IMG/VR virus record: IMGVR_UViG_3300017929_000012
Coordinates: 1 to 37,373 of that record
DNA length: 37,373 nucleotides
Reading direction: 5' to 3' (one strand)
Source of the DNA: a virus
Under the pieces are notes generated by a model. That model saw only the letters and a program-made list of their open reading frames with translations, was not told the DNA's origin and ran no database searches. Positions within the stretch are counted from its first letter, which is position 1. Every line of letters begins with the position of its first letter. A program made the translations under genes and the position numbers. Positions 1 to 9,225 of this stretch are shown here, in pieces.

Positions 1-793
1 ATATTACTCCAGCCGTTTCTGTAATAGTAGTATTATCTACCTCTACCACTCCAAAAGCCGATGCAGTTGCTTTTGCTACAGTAATTGCACCAGAAGAAAC
101 AGTTATAATAGTGCCATCTGGTTTTACTGCACCAAGCACAGAGTCAGTAGCAACAGGAAGGTCAGATGAGTCGATTGCACGGAATGTTGGCACTGCATCA
201 ACGCCAGATACAGGACCGGCGTAAACAGTGTTCTTAGTCTCAGTTGCCTTAGTAACGGTAAAAGTTCCGCTTCCTGTGATTGGAGAGCCGCCTACTGAAA
301 ACTCTCCCGGCATTGACAAAGCCGCGCTTGTTACTCCACCGCCCGATCCACTACCAGACAAAATCTGGTACTGTACACCATCACTAACAAGGGCTATAAT
401 CTGTCCAGAATGTATTTCTCCCCCAGTTAAAGGAGTGGCACCACTTTTGGTAACTGCAACTGCCGGTGTACTGTTAACCGATATGGTAGTTGCACCGGTA
501 TTCGCGGCAGCAGCTTTAACAACAATTATACTACCAGCAACAATCGTCGGGGCTGGAGATTGGGACACGACCATAGCGTTAGCCACGCCAGTATCAGCAG
601 CGTATACATACTTTTCCTGCTGAATGGCTGAAATCGTAGCCGCATCCGTTGAAGGTGTTACGTTATCCCAACTAGCACCATTATCACGAAAAATCTGAAA
701 TGTGTCATTGGTATAATATATTCTTCCCGGAATACTGGCCGATGGTATGGCCGATTCTGCGCCGTACTCAATTACACTAGCAAGTGTGCTCAT
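1..793 (-). CDS. Tail fibre / repeat-containing virion protein, N-terminal part, cut by window edge
   Basis: An open minus-strand frame runs from ATG at 793 off the left edge (264 codons, no stop). It begins MSTLASVIEYGAESAIPSAS and is rich in Thr, Val, Ser, Gly and Ala. From about residue 200 it shows short fibre-like repeats of the type DSVLGAVKPDGTIITVSSG followed by SAFGVVEVDNTTIT, a pattern familiar from phage tail fibre and receptor-binding proteins. The start overlaps the preceding stop as TAATG, so translation is probably coupled. The position at the end of the late block fits a fibre or fibre-associated protein on the virion. The receptor and full length cannot be judged. The plus-strand open frame in this stretch is only its shadow. 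Confidence 0.75.
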   Translation of the reverse strand, partial: MSTLASVIEYGAESAIPSASIPGRIYYTNDTFQIFRDNGASWDNVTPSTDAATISAIQQEKYVYAADTGVANAMVVSQSPAPTIVAGSIIVVKAAAANTGATTISVNSTPAVAVTKSGATPLTGGEIHSGQIIALVSDGVQYQILSGSGSGGGVTSAALSMPGEFSVGGSPITGSGTFTVTKATETKNTVYAGPVSGVDAVPTFRAIDSSDLPVATDSVLGAVKPDGTIITVSSGAITVAKATASAFGVVEVDNTTITETAGVI

Positions 794-1092
794 TAGTCTG
801 GAACCCCTATCACTACTATGATGTCGCCGCCCGTGGTTAGTGTGGCTGCGAATATAAAGTTAGCATTTCCGTCCGTCAAAGGCTCTGCGTGCGTATGCGT
901 TGCAATCTCTGACAGAACCCATGCGTTAGTAGCAGCATTATACTCCAACACCGCTCCATCAAAAGGAGTGCTTTTTGTAATGGGTATACTTATGATGCCA
1001 ACTACTTCAACGTTTTTATTACCAGCCTGTGACTGTACATCACCCGTAAGCGGATAAATACTTGCTGCTCCTGTTGCGATTTCCCTGTTCAT
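793..1092 (-). CDS. Small virion-associated protein (unknown)
   Basis: This 99-residue protein begins MNREIATGAASIYPLTGDVQ. I do not recognise a named family. It is rich in Gly, Thr, Val and Ile with predicted beta strands, has no Cys and no signal peptide, and contains THTHAEPLTDGNANF in the C-terminal half. Its stop overlaps the start of the fibre gene (TAATG) and it begins 4 nt after the preceding stop, so it lies within the tail operon. A small trimeric or fibre-joining virion protein is a reasonable inference from position and composition only. Confidence 0.6.
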   Translation of the reverse strand: MNREIATGAASIYPLTGDVQSQAGNKNVEVVGIISIPITKSTPFDGAVLEYNAATNAWVLSEIATHTHAEPLTDGNANFIFAATLTTGGDIIVVIGVPD

Positions 1093-1095
1093 TGT

Positions 1096-1806
1096 TTAAC
1101 TCTCAATAGGAACAAACTGAAATGTCACCGTGAGTGCCACAGATGATGTCGCGCTTACATTAGTAATCGTAACATAAATAGCAGATGTTTGTGGATTGTC
1201 TGCATTGGCCCCAATGCGATTCTGATATGACCATTGGTAGGGTACGGTATCAATGGACACATCTGAAATCAAGTTCTGCATCGTACCGGCAGGAGGGGGA
1301 ACATCTAACGCTCTGGAAAAATCCTGTGCTTGCGCGGCTGCTGTGCCGTAAAGTTCTACCCTACACGGTGCGCTAGCTGTTACCAACAAAAGCTGAAAAC
1401 TATCAGACATAGTAACAGAACTTATGAAAGTACCTCCCGGAGGTAGCGTAGGAGTCTTTACAACGACCTGAGAAGATTTCAATAAATTGTTAGTTGAACT
1501 GCCGCCACCACTTATGGGTGACAGGCCTTCAATAATCGTCGTCCCCGCTACAGATGCACCCCCACCCACCGGTTGTGGAGGATTAAATAGCCTAGTTTGC
1601 GGAATCTTACCACCAACATACATTTCCCTAAGTGCATCTGGGGACGGCTGCCAAATGGCCGGAAGAAGGCACCTAGTATACGCTCCTCTAACGGGCTGCA
1701 AACTTTCGTTTACACCTGTGGTAGGTGGGAATCGCGCAGCCGAAGCAGGAGAGTAACCAGACAGGTCAAGGTTCCGAATTAGCGAATCTACAAGATTTTC
1801 GGGCAT
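1096..1806 (-). CDS. Tail/virion structural protein (unknown family)
   Basis: A 236-residue protein begins MPENLVDSLIRNLDLSGYSP. It has a Pro/Gly-rich middle (PQPVGGGASVAGTTIIEG) and a C-terminal half with beta-rich character, including TLPPGGTFISSVTMSDSFQL and VSATSSVALTVTFQFVPIES. That half looks like a jelly-roll or beta-sandwich domain exposed on a virion, though this is inference from composition. Its start lies inside the 3' end of the upstream HNH gene (19-nt overlap), with GAGGA eight nt ahead of the ATG. It probably functions in the tail tip or baseplate with its neighbours. Confidence 0.6.
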   Translation of the reverse strand: MPENLVDSLIRNLDLSGYSPASAARFPPTTGVNESLQPVRGAYTRCLLPAIWQPSPDALREMYVGGKIPQTRLFNPPQPVGGGASVAGTTIIEGLSPISGGGSSTNNLLKSSQVVVKTPTLPPGGTFISSVTMSDSFQLLLVTASAPCRVELYGTAAAQAQDFSRALDVPPPAGTMQNLISDVSIDTVPYQWSYQNRIGANADNPQTSAIYVTITNVSATSSVALTVTFQFVPIES

Positions 1807-2258
1807 CTGTGTTCCTCTAGGTATGACATTGCGGCCAACAAAACACTCGGACTATCGTGAAATGACCCTAGGCCAGCGTTACAACTGGTACATAAAAGGG
1901 CACGAATTTTTCCGGTAAAATGATCATGATCCACGTGTGGCTCTTTCAACTCTTCGCCACAAATGGCGCAATACCCCCCCTGTTCGGCTAGCATTGTTTG
2001 CATATCCTCAAGGGAAATACCGTAAGCCCCCATTAGCCAGTTATTCTTGTGATAATCCGGGTTACGTTCACGCCACTTCGCCCTATGACCGCGCATGTAA
2101 AGACGCCTAGTCTCTGTATTACGTTGTCTTGCCTCGTTCGCTCTTTTGCAGGTACGGCAAAAGCTAGAGCCAGATTTTTTGTGAAAGTAAGTGTTTTCAG
2201 GTGTAAATTCGTGCCCGCATTTGTAGGACAATTTTAATTGCGGTGAATTATTGTCCAT
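1788..2258 (-). CDS. HNH homing endonuclease, recombination endonuclease VII-like
   Basis: A 156-residue protein with the Endonuclease_7 pattern: an N-terminal zinc-ribbon-like segment (CGHEFTPENTYFHKKSG then CRTC), a basic helix (RRLYMRGHRAKWRERNP), YGISLEDMQTMLAEQGG, CAICG, the catalytic block HVDHDHFTGKIRALLCTSCN and the tail GLGSFHDSP. The two CxxC pairs would bind Zn and HVDHDH supplies the metal-binding and catalytic histidines. This family includes phage T4 gp49-like resolvases and many free-standing homing nucleases. It sits between two tail genes and overlaps the downstream gene by 19 nt, so it looks like a mobile insertion tolerated in the operon rather than a morphogenesis gene. 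Assignment to the superfamily is firm; its target is unknown. Confidence 0.9.
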   Translation of the reverse strand: MDNNSPQLKLSYKCGHEFTPENTYFHKKSGSSFCRTCKRANEARQRNTETRRLYMRGHRAKWRERNPDYHKNNWLMGAYGISLEDMQTMLAEQGGYCAICGEELKEPHVDHDHFTGKIRALLCTSCNAGLGSFHDSPSVLLAAMSYLEEHRCPKIL

Positions 2259-2282
2259 AAGTTCCTTATTTTCAACAACTTA

Positions 2283-5200
2283 TCAATGCTCTTGAAGATA
2301 ACTACCAAAGATTGTCAAAGAAATCAACTCATTGGGTGCGTTTTCTTGCGCCCACTCTACCTTCATTTGACAATGCCGACAGGCTGCTTCGTCGTCTTGC
2401 CCGGTTAGGTCCGACATATAAAACCGTTGCGAGAAAAACGATTTACTCGTCTTTAATCCCGGAGGATCAGATTCCCAACTCTTGAGAATGTTGAACGCCC
2501 CGGTGTAATAGGGCACTGCCTCGTCCATGATGATTCCAAGTACGAGAGGGGTGCCAACTTTTACCGAGTCTGTGGCAATGAACGAAACAACCGCAATCTG
2601 TCCGGGTTGTGCCAACACCGCAGACCCTATAATTGCAAAGGCCGGGTACGTGCTGACGTTATCAAGGCTACTATCTAAATCTCTGGCAAGAAGCGGTCCA
2701 GTTCCGTAAGGTCCGACTATTAAGGTATGTACCCCCGGAGATGTCTCCACTGCCTTTACCGCCTTACACCCACCTACAATAGATGCAAACGGGGACCAAG
2801 TAAACCCTTGCTCTGGGGCAGGAGTTGTAATAAGTTTGTACCAACCAAACTTACCGTCAGAAACAAACCATCCCTGATCTTCTCCGTTGGTGTACCATGT
2901 AACATAAACATTAGCTGGATTCCAACTCCGTCCGGGTACTCCATTGTTGAGCCTAAATTGGTCTCCAATGTTGAATCCGGGATACTCGATCATGCCGTTG
3001 GGATTTAATATGCAGAACTGGTTATCACTTGTAAAGAACCCTATCGATGCACCATTAACCTCAAGAGCGTTGTAACTCAGTAACCCAACACCCTGCGCAA
3101 GAAGTTGAGGGTTACGAATAGGATCGTTAGTTGTACCAGACCCCTGAATAACCCAAATGTCAGACACAGTGAATATAATTGCACCAATAGCAGTCGGAAC
3201 AATCCTCTTAACGAGAGAAGGAAATGGCACATAATTGATAAGTGGCTGTGTTCCGTTCAATCCGTTTCCAGCCGGTGTAGCTGGCCCGGATGTGTAATAT
3301 ACCACGTTACCGACCGAGTACCACAACCTGCTTATGTGATACGAAATATTTTGTGCCCCTATATCCGGTGGCGTATTTTCCCCTGAGAATGGGGCCTGAA
3401 TCAAGTTATTCAAACCCGTGTCGGGAGTCTTGTCAACATATCCATCCGTTAGATACACAGACAACGGAAGAGTGCCCACCGCAACCGGAACTTGTCCCGG
3501 AATAAGCAACGGTATATTCTGCCCGTCTACTGTTCTAAAAATGGCTACATAATCAGCCTGTGGGTCAATCTGTGAAAGCGCAGGTAACCCGGCAGCGGGG
3601 GGAATAGTTACCCCATCGGCACCAATAAAGTTCCCAGTAGCAGCCGATAAATCAGTAGAATTTGAAACAGTGTTATCAAGCGTGTTTACAAGGGATATAA
3701 CATACTTCCACCCGCCCAAGAAAGTACTTACAGTACCTATCGGCGCTGACCCCGCTGTTCCTTGGTTAATCCACGTCAAATTTGGATTGTCCAAGGTAAG
3801 GACATTTATTCCAGTAGAAAAAACAGGAGCCTTAGAGCCGCTAACGCCGGTACGATATGGTGCCTCAATGTTTCCATTCGGGTCTATAATGGTAGTAGAT
3901 GGCAACGTAAATCTTGTACTAGCTGCCCAAGAAAAGTCTGTAACTGGTCCTAAATTCTCCCATGTCAACTGGCCACCGTTCTCTGTCACGGTTGGATAAT
4001 TAGGAGCGAACTGCGTAGTCCAAGAAGGCCAAACTGGTTGCACAGAGCCACTAGTTCCTGTAAGGCTTCCAGACGTAATGTTAGCCAAAGGATAGCCATT
4101 TACCAATATGTTGAACTGTTGACCAGAATGGTACCAATAGGCATAATCAAATTCAAACGGATAAGTACCAGCAGTTTGGAACGTCACCGTAAATGTGTCA
4201 GTCCATACCGGCGATCCAGACCATGTATTAGTTCCGGCATTATAGGTGCCACCGCCCATTAGCCCTCTATTGGTTCCTCCAAAAACAGGGTAGCCCTCTG
4301 CTGCTGTTTCTGTCTGCGGAGGGGATACCGCTGTACTGTTCGTACCACTTACAAGCACCGGGGTTGACCCGCCGTTGCTGCCCATTCCCCAAATCATGCC
4401 ATCATGATGATTTACAGTAAAAGTATACGTACCGGCAACAGGAACATACATGGCACCCAAAATAATAAGTGCATAAGTGTTGGTAAATGCCGGAAACGGG
4501 GCAGTCTGCCCGATGATCGTACCGGCGCCATTAACAGTGTTCCACTTCAACGTAGCACCCACACCCAATGGTGACCCTGCAAATGAAAGGCTGTTCAAAG
4601 TTGTGTCACTCGCAAGGGCGCTTCCAATGCTTGTAGGAAATGTCTGTGTGAATACACCCACATTGCCTGACCCGTTTCCGGGAAATACATATGCGCTAAC
4701 ATTCCCAGTAACTGACGGTTGAACTGCTGGAACCACTGTAAATAAACAATTGGTACCAAAAGCATTCCCTATGACAAACGAACCTTGACCCACAGCAGAA
4801 GCAGCATTGGTTTCGGCAATGGCACTAGAATTTGAAAGAGTTAACGTACTAGCAGACGATGCACTGCAAGTAAATACTCCGTTATTTCCTGTATTAGAGA
4901 AATCTGTGACTATAAAAGTCTTTCCAGCGTAAGCACTAGCTGCCCCGTTAGTAATTGCCCCCGTATATACAGCGGTGCTCCCTATAGATGCTGCTACTGA
5001 TGTCAACGAAAACTGTAGCGTAGGGGTGTACGCAGTGTTAGGCTGCCAAACAAGAGAGGAAGCAGTCTGAATCATCTTCCACGTAACTGTTCCGTCTATT
5101 GTTGTAAGACCCACAGATGTAGCCCACGTGGGGGCAGTGCTATCACTTACGCCTATCCCTATGACTTGTTGCAAATTCCCATTGGTATCCACAACAACGC

Positions 5201-6254
5201 CCGGCAAGGAATAATAGGTGTTCGGTTGCCAAGCAATGTTCGACGCACCAACTATAGGCTGTAATACTCCCGTTGGCGGCTGTATGCCCCAATTTTCAAC
5301 CGGTGATCCACGGTTAACCCATTGGATCATGCCGTCGATGGTAATTCCACCCTGAAAATTGTTGGACGCAGACGGCACTACCGTGCTCCAAACCGGAACA
5401 GTACCGCCAGAAATAGGATTAGCGCCGCCAGTAGTCTCCGTAGCAACGATCCCCGATTCTGAACCAGAGTAATCGTCGTTAACGAAGTTGGCGGTAAAAG
5501 TGCTTGACGTAACGCCCGTTATGGTGACTACTTGATTGTCTAAGAAAGTAGCCGCCATTCCGTTAGGAAACGTCATCTCCATGCCAGTCTCAAGAACACT
5601 CGTAAGAGGCGACTCGGAGGATGTAATTGTCAGCACATTCGACACCACAGAAACACCAGTTACAGGCACAACCGTGGCCATAAGCTGCTGGATATTTCCG
5701 TTTGGGTCAATCAAAAACGTAGTGAAGTACGGAGTCAAAGCCGTGTTCCACTGTGTATTAACTGCCCACTTTGTCAAGGAGTCGAGATACTTTTTATTGT
5801 CAACACCATTGGCAAAAAACAGCGTATTGCCAACCGATTGCATGAAACTCTGACCGGCACCCGTACTCTTCGTCCACAGTGTACTTTTTGTACCTTGATA
5901 CAAGGTGTACAACGCATCAGCTTGGTCAACCATCAACAAAATCTGTTCCTGAGTTGCGCTGAATGTGCGGAAACTGTAGTACGATAGCGGGGAATCATAG
6001 GAATTTGCATCGAACACGGGGTTACCGGGACGCCGCGCAAGCGTAAGCCTGTTCGTAATCTCGGTGTTGCCACCGGCAATAAGGGCATCGCCAGCTTTTC
6101 CATAAAACTTTTCCACAATACGGCTAGTCGTGGCGTCCCTTAGTGGGCTGCGATTAGTCCAAATGCCGGATGACCAACGACCAGTATAAATGGGCGCAAA
6201 TCTAGTGGGAGAATTTCTATCCTGTGCCCCATTGAGTCCTAGTTCATTAGCCAT
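2283..6254 (-). CDS. Large tail nozzle/hub-like protein with PA14-like domain and repeat modules
   Basis: At 1323 residues this is the largest gene here. The N-terminus (to about 190) and C-terminal 400 residues look like one beta-propeller-type tail protein: SRLWYSVGNVVYYTSGP, IGAIIFTVSDIWVIQGSG and ASIGFFTSDNQFCI recall podoviral nozzle proteins (T7 gp12/P22 gp10 class). Inserted between them are three or more WQPNT...DxNGNxQ...TxDGxVTW modules, one VYTGAI...ETNAAS module near residues 420-500, and a PA14/GLEYA-like segment (about 600-720) with GTYTFTVNHHDGMIWGMG and TAGTYPFEFDYAYWYHSG. PA14 domains commonly bind carbohydrate, so adhesion is plausible. The start overlaps the HNH stop at 6254 (TAATG). 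Fold assignment to a nozzle is inference; virion location is likely. Confidence 0.7.
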   Translation of the reverse strand: MANELGLNGAQDRNSPTRFAPIYTGRWSSGIWTNRSPLRDATTSRIVEKFYGKAGDALIAGGNTEITNRLTLARRPGNPVFDANSYDSPLSYYSFRTFSATQEQILLMVDQADALYTLYQGTKSTLWTKSTGAGQSFMQSVGNTLFFANGVDNKKYLDSLTKWAVNTQWNTALTPYFTTFLIDPNGNIQQLMATVVPVTGVSVVSNVLTITSSESPLTSVLETGMEMTFPNGMAATFLDNQVVTITGVTSSTFTANFVNDDYSGSESGIVATETTGGANPISGGTVPVWSTVVPSASNNFQGGITIDGMIQWVNRGSPVENWGIQPPTGVLQPIVGASNIAWQPNTYYSLPGVVVDTNGNLQQVIGIGVSDSTAPTWATSVGLTTIDGTVTWKMIQTASSLVWQPNTAYTPTLQFSLTSVAASIGSTAVYTGAITNGAASAYAGKTFIVTDFSNTGNNGVFTCSASSASTLTLSNSSAIAETNAASAVGQGSFVIGNAFGTNCLFTVVPAVQPSVTGNVSAYVFPGNGSGNVGVFTQTFPTSIGSALASDTTLNSLSFAGSPLGVGATLKWNTVNGAGTIIGQTAPFPAFTNTYALIILGAMYVPVAGTYTFTVNHHDGMIWGMGSNGGSTPVLVSGTNSTAVSPPQTETAAEGYPVFGGTNRGLMGGGTYNAGTNTWSGSPVWTDTFTVTFQTAGTYPFEFDYAYWYHSGQQFNILVNGYPLANITSGSLTGTSGSVQPVWPSWTTQFAPNYPTVTENGGQLTWENLGPVTDFSWAASTRFTLPSTTIIDPNGNIEAPYRTGVSGSKAPVFSTGINVLTLDNPNLTWINQGTAGSAPIGTVSTFLGGWKYVISLVNTLDNTVSNSTDLSAATGNFIGADGVTIPPAAGLPALSQIDPQADYVAIFRTVDGQNIPLLIPGQVPVAVGTLPLSVYLTDGYVDKTPDTGLNNLIQAPFSGENTPPDIGAQNISYHISRLWYSVGNVVYYTSGPATPAGNGLNGTQPLINYVPFPSLVKRIVPTAIGAIIFTVSDIWVIQGSGTTNDPIRNPQLLAQGVGLLSYNALEVNGASIGFFTSDNQFCILNPNGMIEYPGFNIGDQFRLNNGVPGRSWNPANVYVTWYTNGEDQGWFVSDGKFGWYKLITTPAPEQGFTWSPFASIVGGCKAVKAVETSPGVHTLIVGPYGTGPLLARDLDSSLDNVSTYPAFAIIGSAVLAQPGQIAVVSFIATDSVKVGTPLVLGIIMDEAVPYYTGAFNILKSWESDPPGLKTSKSFFSQRFYMSDLTGQDDEAACRHCQMKVEWAQENAPNELISLTIFGSYLQEH

Positions 6255-6739
6255 TACAGTGCGCCCTCAAGTATCAAAGTTTTAGCCCATTCTCCAAGAA
6301 TAACTAACTCCTCCAATGAGGCGCTGTTTTTCAGCTTGTTAGCCTTGGTAGATATAACCTGTATGTTGTCCTTTGTGTACCCCCTAGTTGAGTCAATTCT
6401 GTCAATGCTAGGTGAATTATCACTGGATTGTCCACCAACACGGTACAACCGTATTCCAAGAATAGGGCAGAATTCCGGGATAACAATATCTTTTTCGGTT
6501 ATAGAAAACTCAATTCCACGCGCCTTGGCCCTTTGTTTTACAGCCCCAATCCATAATTTATCTGGATGTGACTTGCGATAAGTAGCCTGTCGAATATTGT
6601 GTTTTTTAGGGTCGCGCATTTGCCATTCCTTAACCCTTCTTTTGCTTTCTTCCTTGTTGTCCTTATACCACTTACGTTTGGATAGTCTGTCAACTTCTTT
6701 GTGCCGCTCTTTCTTTCTTTCCTTTGATAAAATTGACAT
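6254..6739 (-). CDS. Free-standing HNH homing endonuclease
   Basis: This 161-residue protein has a strongly basic helical N-terminus (SKERKKERHKEVDRLSKRKW) followed by a compact HNH-type core: RGIEFSITEKDIVIPEFCPI, LGIRLYRVGGQ, SPSIDRIDSTRGYTKDNIQV and ISTKANKLKNSASLEEL. The SPSIDRID...GYxxxNIxVIS...AN(R/K)LK order is characteristic of a common phage HNH family (small homing endonucleases of T5-like and T7-like phages). GGAGG precedes the ATG and its TAA overlaps the ATG of the nozzle gene, so it is embedded in the tail operon. It differs in family from the endonuclease VII-like genes at 1788 and 15239, implying independent arrival. Confidence 0.85.
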   Translation of the reverse strand: MSILSKERKKERHKEVDRLSKRKWYKDNKEESKRRVKEWQMRDPKKHNIRQATYRKSHPDKLWIGAVKQRAKARGIEFSITEKDIVIPEFCPILGIRLYRVGGQSSDNSPSIDRIDSTRGYTKDNIQVISTKANKLKNSASLEELVILGEWAKTLILEGAL

Positions 6740-6763
6740 TTTTCCTCCAACAAGCGATGATAC

Positions 6764-7294
6764 CTATGAACCCAATGGCTTTGTGTTGCCAATGTTGATG
6801 CCCACGGATGTTTGTCCCGGAACCGTCAACAAAATTCTGAGTCCAATAGACTCCACCACGAAAGAGCCAACATAATTGGACAATTGCAGTGTAGCTTGAA
6901 AACTGAATGCAACGGAAAATGCTTCTAAATCGGCCTGTGTATTTCCAATGCTCGGCCCTATCCACGTACCAGACGAGGGTAAGGTTGGGAAACTTCCGGG
7001 AGCAAAGAAAGCAAGCGCATCTTTGTCATCATTGCTCAACGCTCCACTATAAACTATAACAGGAACTATGGAGTCAACTGTGACACCGGCAAATAGGGTT
7101 GGCCACTGAAAACCACTCCAACCAAGAACGGTGTGAACGCCTTCAAAAAGATTAAACGGGGGAAACACACCAGATACATCCATTGATCCGCTGGTGTTTG
7201 TCGCGCTTGCAGATGCCCCGTTTGTTGGCCCAACAGAGATAACCGCAGCATTGTTCACTGTTGCCGTAGATGTTATGGAAAGATTGCTTGACAT
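6764..7294 (-). CDS. Virion protein, unknown function
   Basis: A 176-residue protein, MSSNLSITSTATVNNAAVIS, of Ser/Thr/Val/Gly-rich beta character with no Cys and no signal peptide. The C-terminal part (SFQATLQLSNYVGSFVVESI then LRILLTVPGQTSVGINIGN) reads as alternating beta strands. It starts within the TAATG junction of the preceding gene at 7294 and is followed by the HNH gene. Composition and location point to a tail or fibre component. I do not recognise the family. Confidence 0.6.
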   Translation of the reverse strand: MSSNLSITSTATVNNAAVISVGPTNGASASATNTSGSMDVSGVFPPFNLFEGVHTVLGWSGFQWPTLFAGVTVDSIVPVIVYSGALSNDDKDALAFFAPGSFPTLPSSGTWIGPSIGNTQADLEAFSVAFSFQATLQLSNYVGSFVVESIGLRILLTVPGQTSVGINIGNTKPLGS

Positions 7295-7995
7295 TACACG
7301 ACCACTCCGCTAAGTGTGACGCCAACATTAGCCAACGTCGCGTCTGGCACCGCTTGTCCAATTATCGTCAACACATCTCCGACATTGAACGCCGCGCCAA
7401 CTGCCGACGCGAACACCGATGTGCCGTCAGTCGCAAAAGTCAACGTCGCCACTTGTGTTCCATTTTTCTTGATGGAAAAAACCGTGCTTGATGTGGGGTG
7501 TACGCCGCACGCTGCAACACTAGGAGCAAATGCCGGTGCAAAGCGTACTGCCCTTTCAATTGGAAGGAGCAGCACGGTTTGATTAGCTACATACTGACCC
7601 GGAAAAAACAGCCCAATGTCATAGGTCGTTACGTTTCCCTCAAGGAGATTGACCGATGATGGCACCCACACAGTAATATTATATGGGCTAGGAGAGCTAA
7701 GAACCTGCTGCGAATTCGGACCCCAAACTAGTTGACCTTTAGAAGTATACGCCGACACTGTGTAAAATGTGTTCACTGGTACAATAACATCATTGGGCCA
7801 AAGATACTGTGCAGGAGACGTAGAAACGTTACCACTTGCGTCAAGATTTACCATAATCTCGCGTCCAGCCGCAACCTGTGATGTACCATTTACAAGCCCA
7901 TCTTGGCTCAAGACAAACAGCAAGTACCCATTAACCAAAAGATTACCGGCAGCATCTTGAAAGGCTCCACCCGTGATTTGCACTTTTGTTGACAT
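7294..7995 (-). CDS. Tail protein with conserved N-terminal beta domain
   Basis: A 233-residue protein. Its first about 115 residues follow a pattern shared with the neighbouring 94-residue protein: NGYLLFVLSQDG, IMVNLDASGNV, LWPNDVIVPVNTFYTVSAYT and SKGQLVWGP. I read this as a small beta-sandwich virion domain (an N-terminal domain of tail or tailspike-type proteins; inference). The second half contains PIERAVRFAPAFAPSVAACG and ends GVTLSGVVV, with strands typical of a surface-exposed structural protein. AAGGTG precedes the ATG and its stop overlaps the start of the next gene (TAATG). It is likely a fibre-attachment or tail-tip component; function not assigned. Confidence 0.6.
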   Translation of the reverse strand: MSTKVQITGGAFQDAAGNLLVNGYLLFVLSQDGLVNGTSQVAAGREIMVNLDASGNVSTSPAQYLWPNDVIVPVNTFYTVSAYTSKGQLVWGPNSQQVLSSPSPYNITVWVPSSVNLLEGNVTTYDIGLFFPGQYVANQTVLLLPIERAVRFAPAFAPSVAACGVHPTSSTVFSIKKNGTQVATLTFATDGTSVFASAVGAAFNVGDVLTIIGQAVPDATLANVGVTLSGVVV

Positions 7996-8005
7996 TCTTC
8001 ACACC

Positions 8006-8290
8006 TTAAACAACGATGAACTCAGGACCAGATACCATCTCACCGGTAGACGTATACGCTGTAAGCGAGTACAGCACATCATCAGGTAACAACGAGACAC
8101 ATGGATAAACCTGCGGGACAACTATCATTGTTCCTGTACCGTCAAGAGCAACCTTAAGAGGTAGGTTACCACAAATCTGACCATCAGGAGACAAGGCATC
8201 ATCGGTAAGACTTATATAAACATATCCGTAAGCAAGGGGCGCTCCCGATGGGGCATAAAACACCGTAATTGGAAAGTCCACTCGCAGCAT
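8006..8290 (-). CDS. Small tail protein, paralogue of the adjacent protein's N-terminal domain
   Basis: I place the start at ATG 8290, giving a 94-residue protein MLRVDFPITVFYAPSGAPLA. This ATG shares its A with the stop of the upstream gene (TAATG), the junction type used repeatedly in this operon; a longer reading upstream would merely overlap that gene. The protein has the same order of blocks as residues 1-115 of the gene at 7294-7995: GYVYISLTDD, KVALDGTGTM, VYPCVSLLPDDVLYSLTAYT and STGEMVSGP. The two genes therefore look like tandem duplicates of one small beta domain, with one copy extended. A virion role is inferred. Confidence 0.6.
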   Translation of the reverse strand: MLRVDFPITVFYAPSGAPLAYGYVYISLTDDALSPDGQICGNLPLKVALDGTGTMIVVPQVYPCVSLLPDDVLYSLTAYTSTGEMVSGPEFIVV

Positions 8291-9225
8291 TACATACCCC
8301 GTGCCTGACCACCCTGTTGCATTCTGGCGGCATTCTCTACCGGCTGCCCGGTAATAGCTTGCCAACCTTGCAGGAAGATATTCTTCTTCGTTTCGTCAAG
8401 TCCCTCAGCCGTAGCGAGCAACTGTGCAACGAACTTCTGATTGGCCTGTGTAAAACGCGGATCATCGGCAAACGCCCACATAAGAGAAAGAAAGCCCCAC
8501 GTGTATATTCTCTGATATTCATCTGGAATAGGCGTCCACGTTTGGTTGACGGACGTAAAGATTAGCGGCTTTTGCTGCAATGTAATAGTAACAGGGTACG
8601 CCTTATCGGGTACCGGCATCACACGGAATGTTATGTTTCCGTTACCATCATCAGCTTGCGCTGAAACAAATCTAGGACGGCCCTGTGCAGAATCCCGCGC
8701 CAAATCCATCATGTTGGTAATCTGTACCCACTTGTTAGGCGTAGATGTAATATCCAACACTGAGGCGTGCTCAACAAATCCCATAGTGTATGTGGAAGAA
8801 ACACTTATAGGCTGAGCAACAGAAGTAGCTCCCAATATGGGTCCAAGATTTGTCCACGTAACGCCGTTGTCCGTAGTAGTTCCACCAGTAGTAACGTTCC
8901 AACTTGGCAAACCACTTCCACTCGTACCAGCCGTAGTAACCTGCTGACAGTTACCATTACTGTCTACACAAAGAATTCCCTTGGCATATGCAGTAGATGC
9001 TTGCCAATTAACTATCTTGTAATCCTGCTGACCGGGAGTGCATATAAAACCTGTTACAACCCGATTCCAATACCATTCAAACGGAGGCCCAAGAACAGTC
9101 TGCATGATTAGGTTGGCACCCGTAAGCGCCGGTTCAAGAAAGTTCCCGATTGCCGATCTACGACCAAAATTAAGCCTTTTAGCCCATTCCATCGTGTTTA
9201 GCAATGTGAAACTTGAATTAGCCAT
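8290..9225 (-). CDS. Head-tail connector / tail tube A-like protein (copy 2)
   Basis: A 311-residue protein. The N-terminal helix region (MANSSFTLLNTMEWAKRLNF) and the C-terminal half (FRVMPVPDKAYPVTITLQQK, TPIPDEYQRIYTWGFLSLMW, ANQKFVAQLLATAEGLDETK) resemble podoviral adaptor or tail-tubular-A proteins in layout. Residues about 75-120 carry an inserted module, YAKGILCVDSNGNCQQV, TSGSGLPSWNVTTGGTTTDN, GVTWTNLGP, also found in the nozzle-like protein and in the gene at 10253-11365. That gene shares the same C-terminal plan, so the two look paralogous. Both ends of the gene use TAATG overlaps. Exact role in the neck is inferred. Confidence 0.6.
   Translation of the reverse strand: MANSSFTLLNTMEWAKRLNFGRRSAIGNFLEPALTGANLIMQTVLGPPFEWYWNRVVTGFICTPGQQDYKIVNWQASTAYAKGILCVDSNGNCQQVTTAGTSGSGLPSWNVTTGGTTTDNGVTWTNLGPILGATSVAQPISVSSTYTMGFVEHASVLDITSTPNKWVQITNMMDLARDSAQGRPRFVSAQADDGNGNITFRVMPVPDKAYPVTITLQQKPLIFTSVNQTWTPIPDEYQRIYTWGFLSLMWAFADDPRFTQANQKFVAQLLATAEGLDETKKNIFLQGWQAITGQPVENAARMQQGGQARGM

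Noticed and set aside
228-623. 131-residue plus-strand open frame near the left edge
   Set aside because: It is the complement of the fibre gene, with a Pro/Val-rich composition that mirrors the repeats on the other strand.
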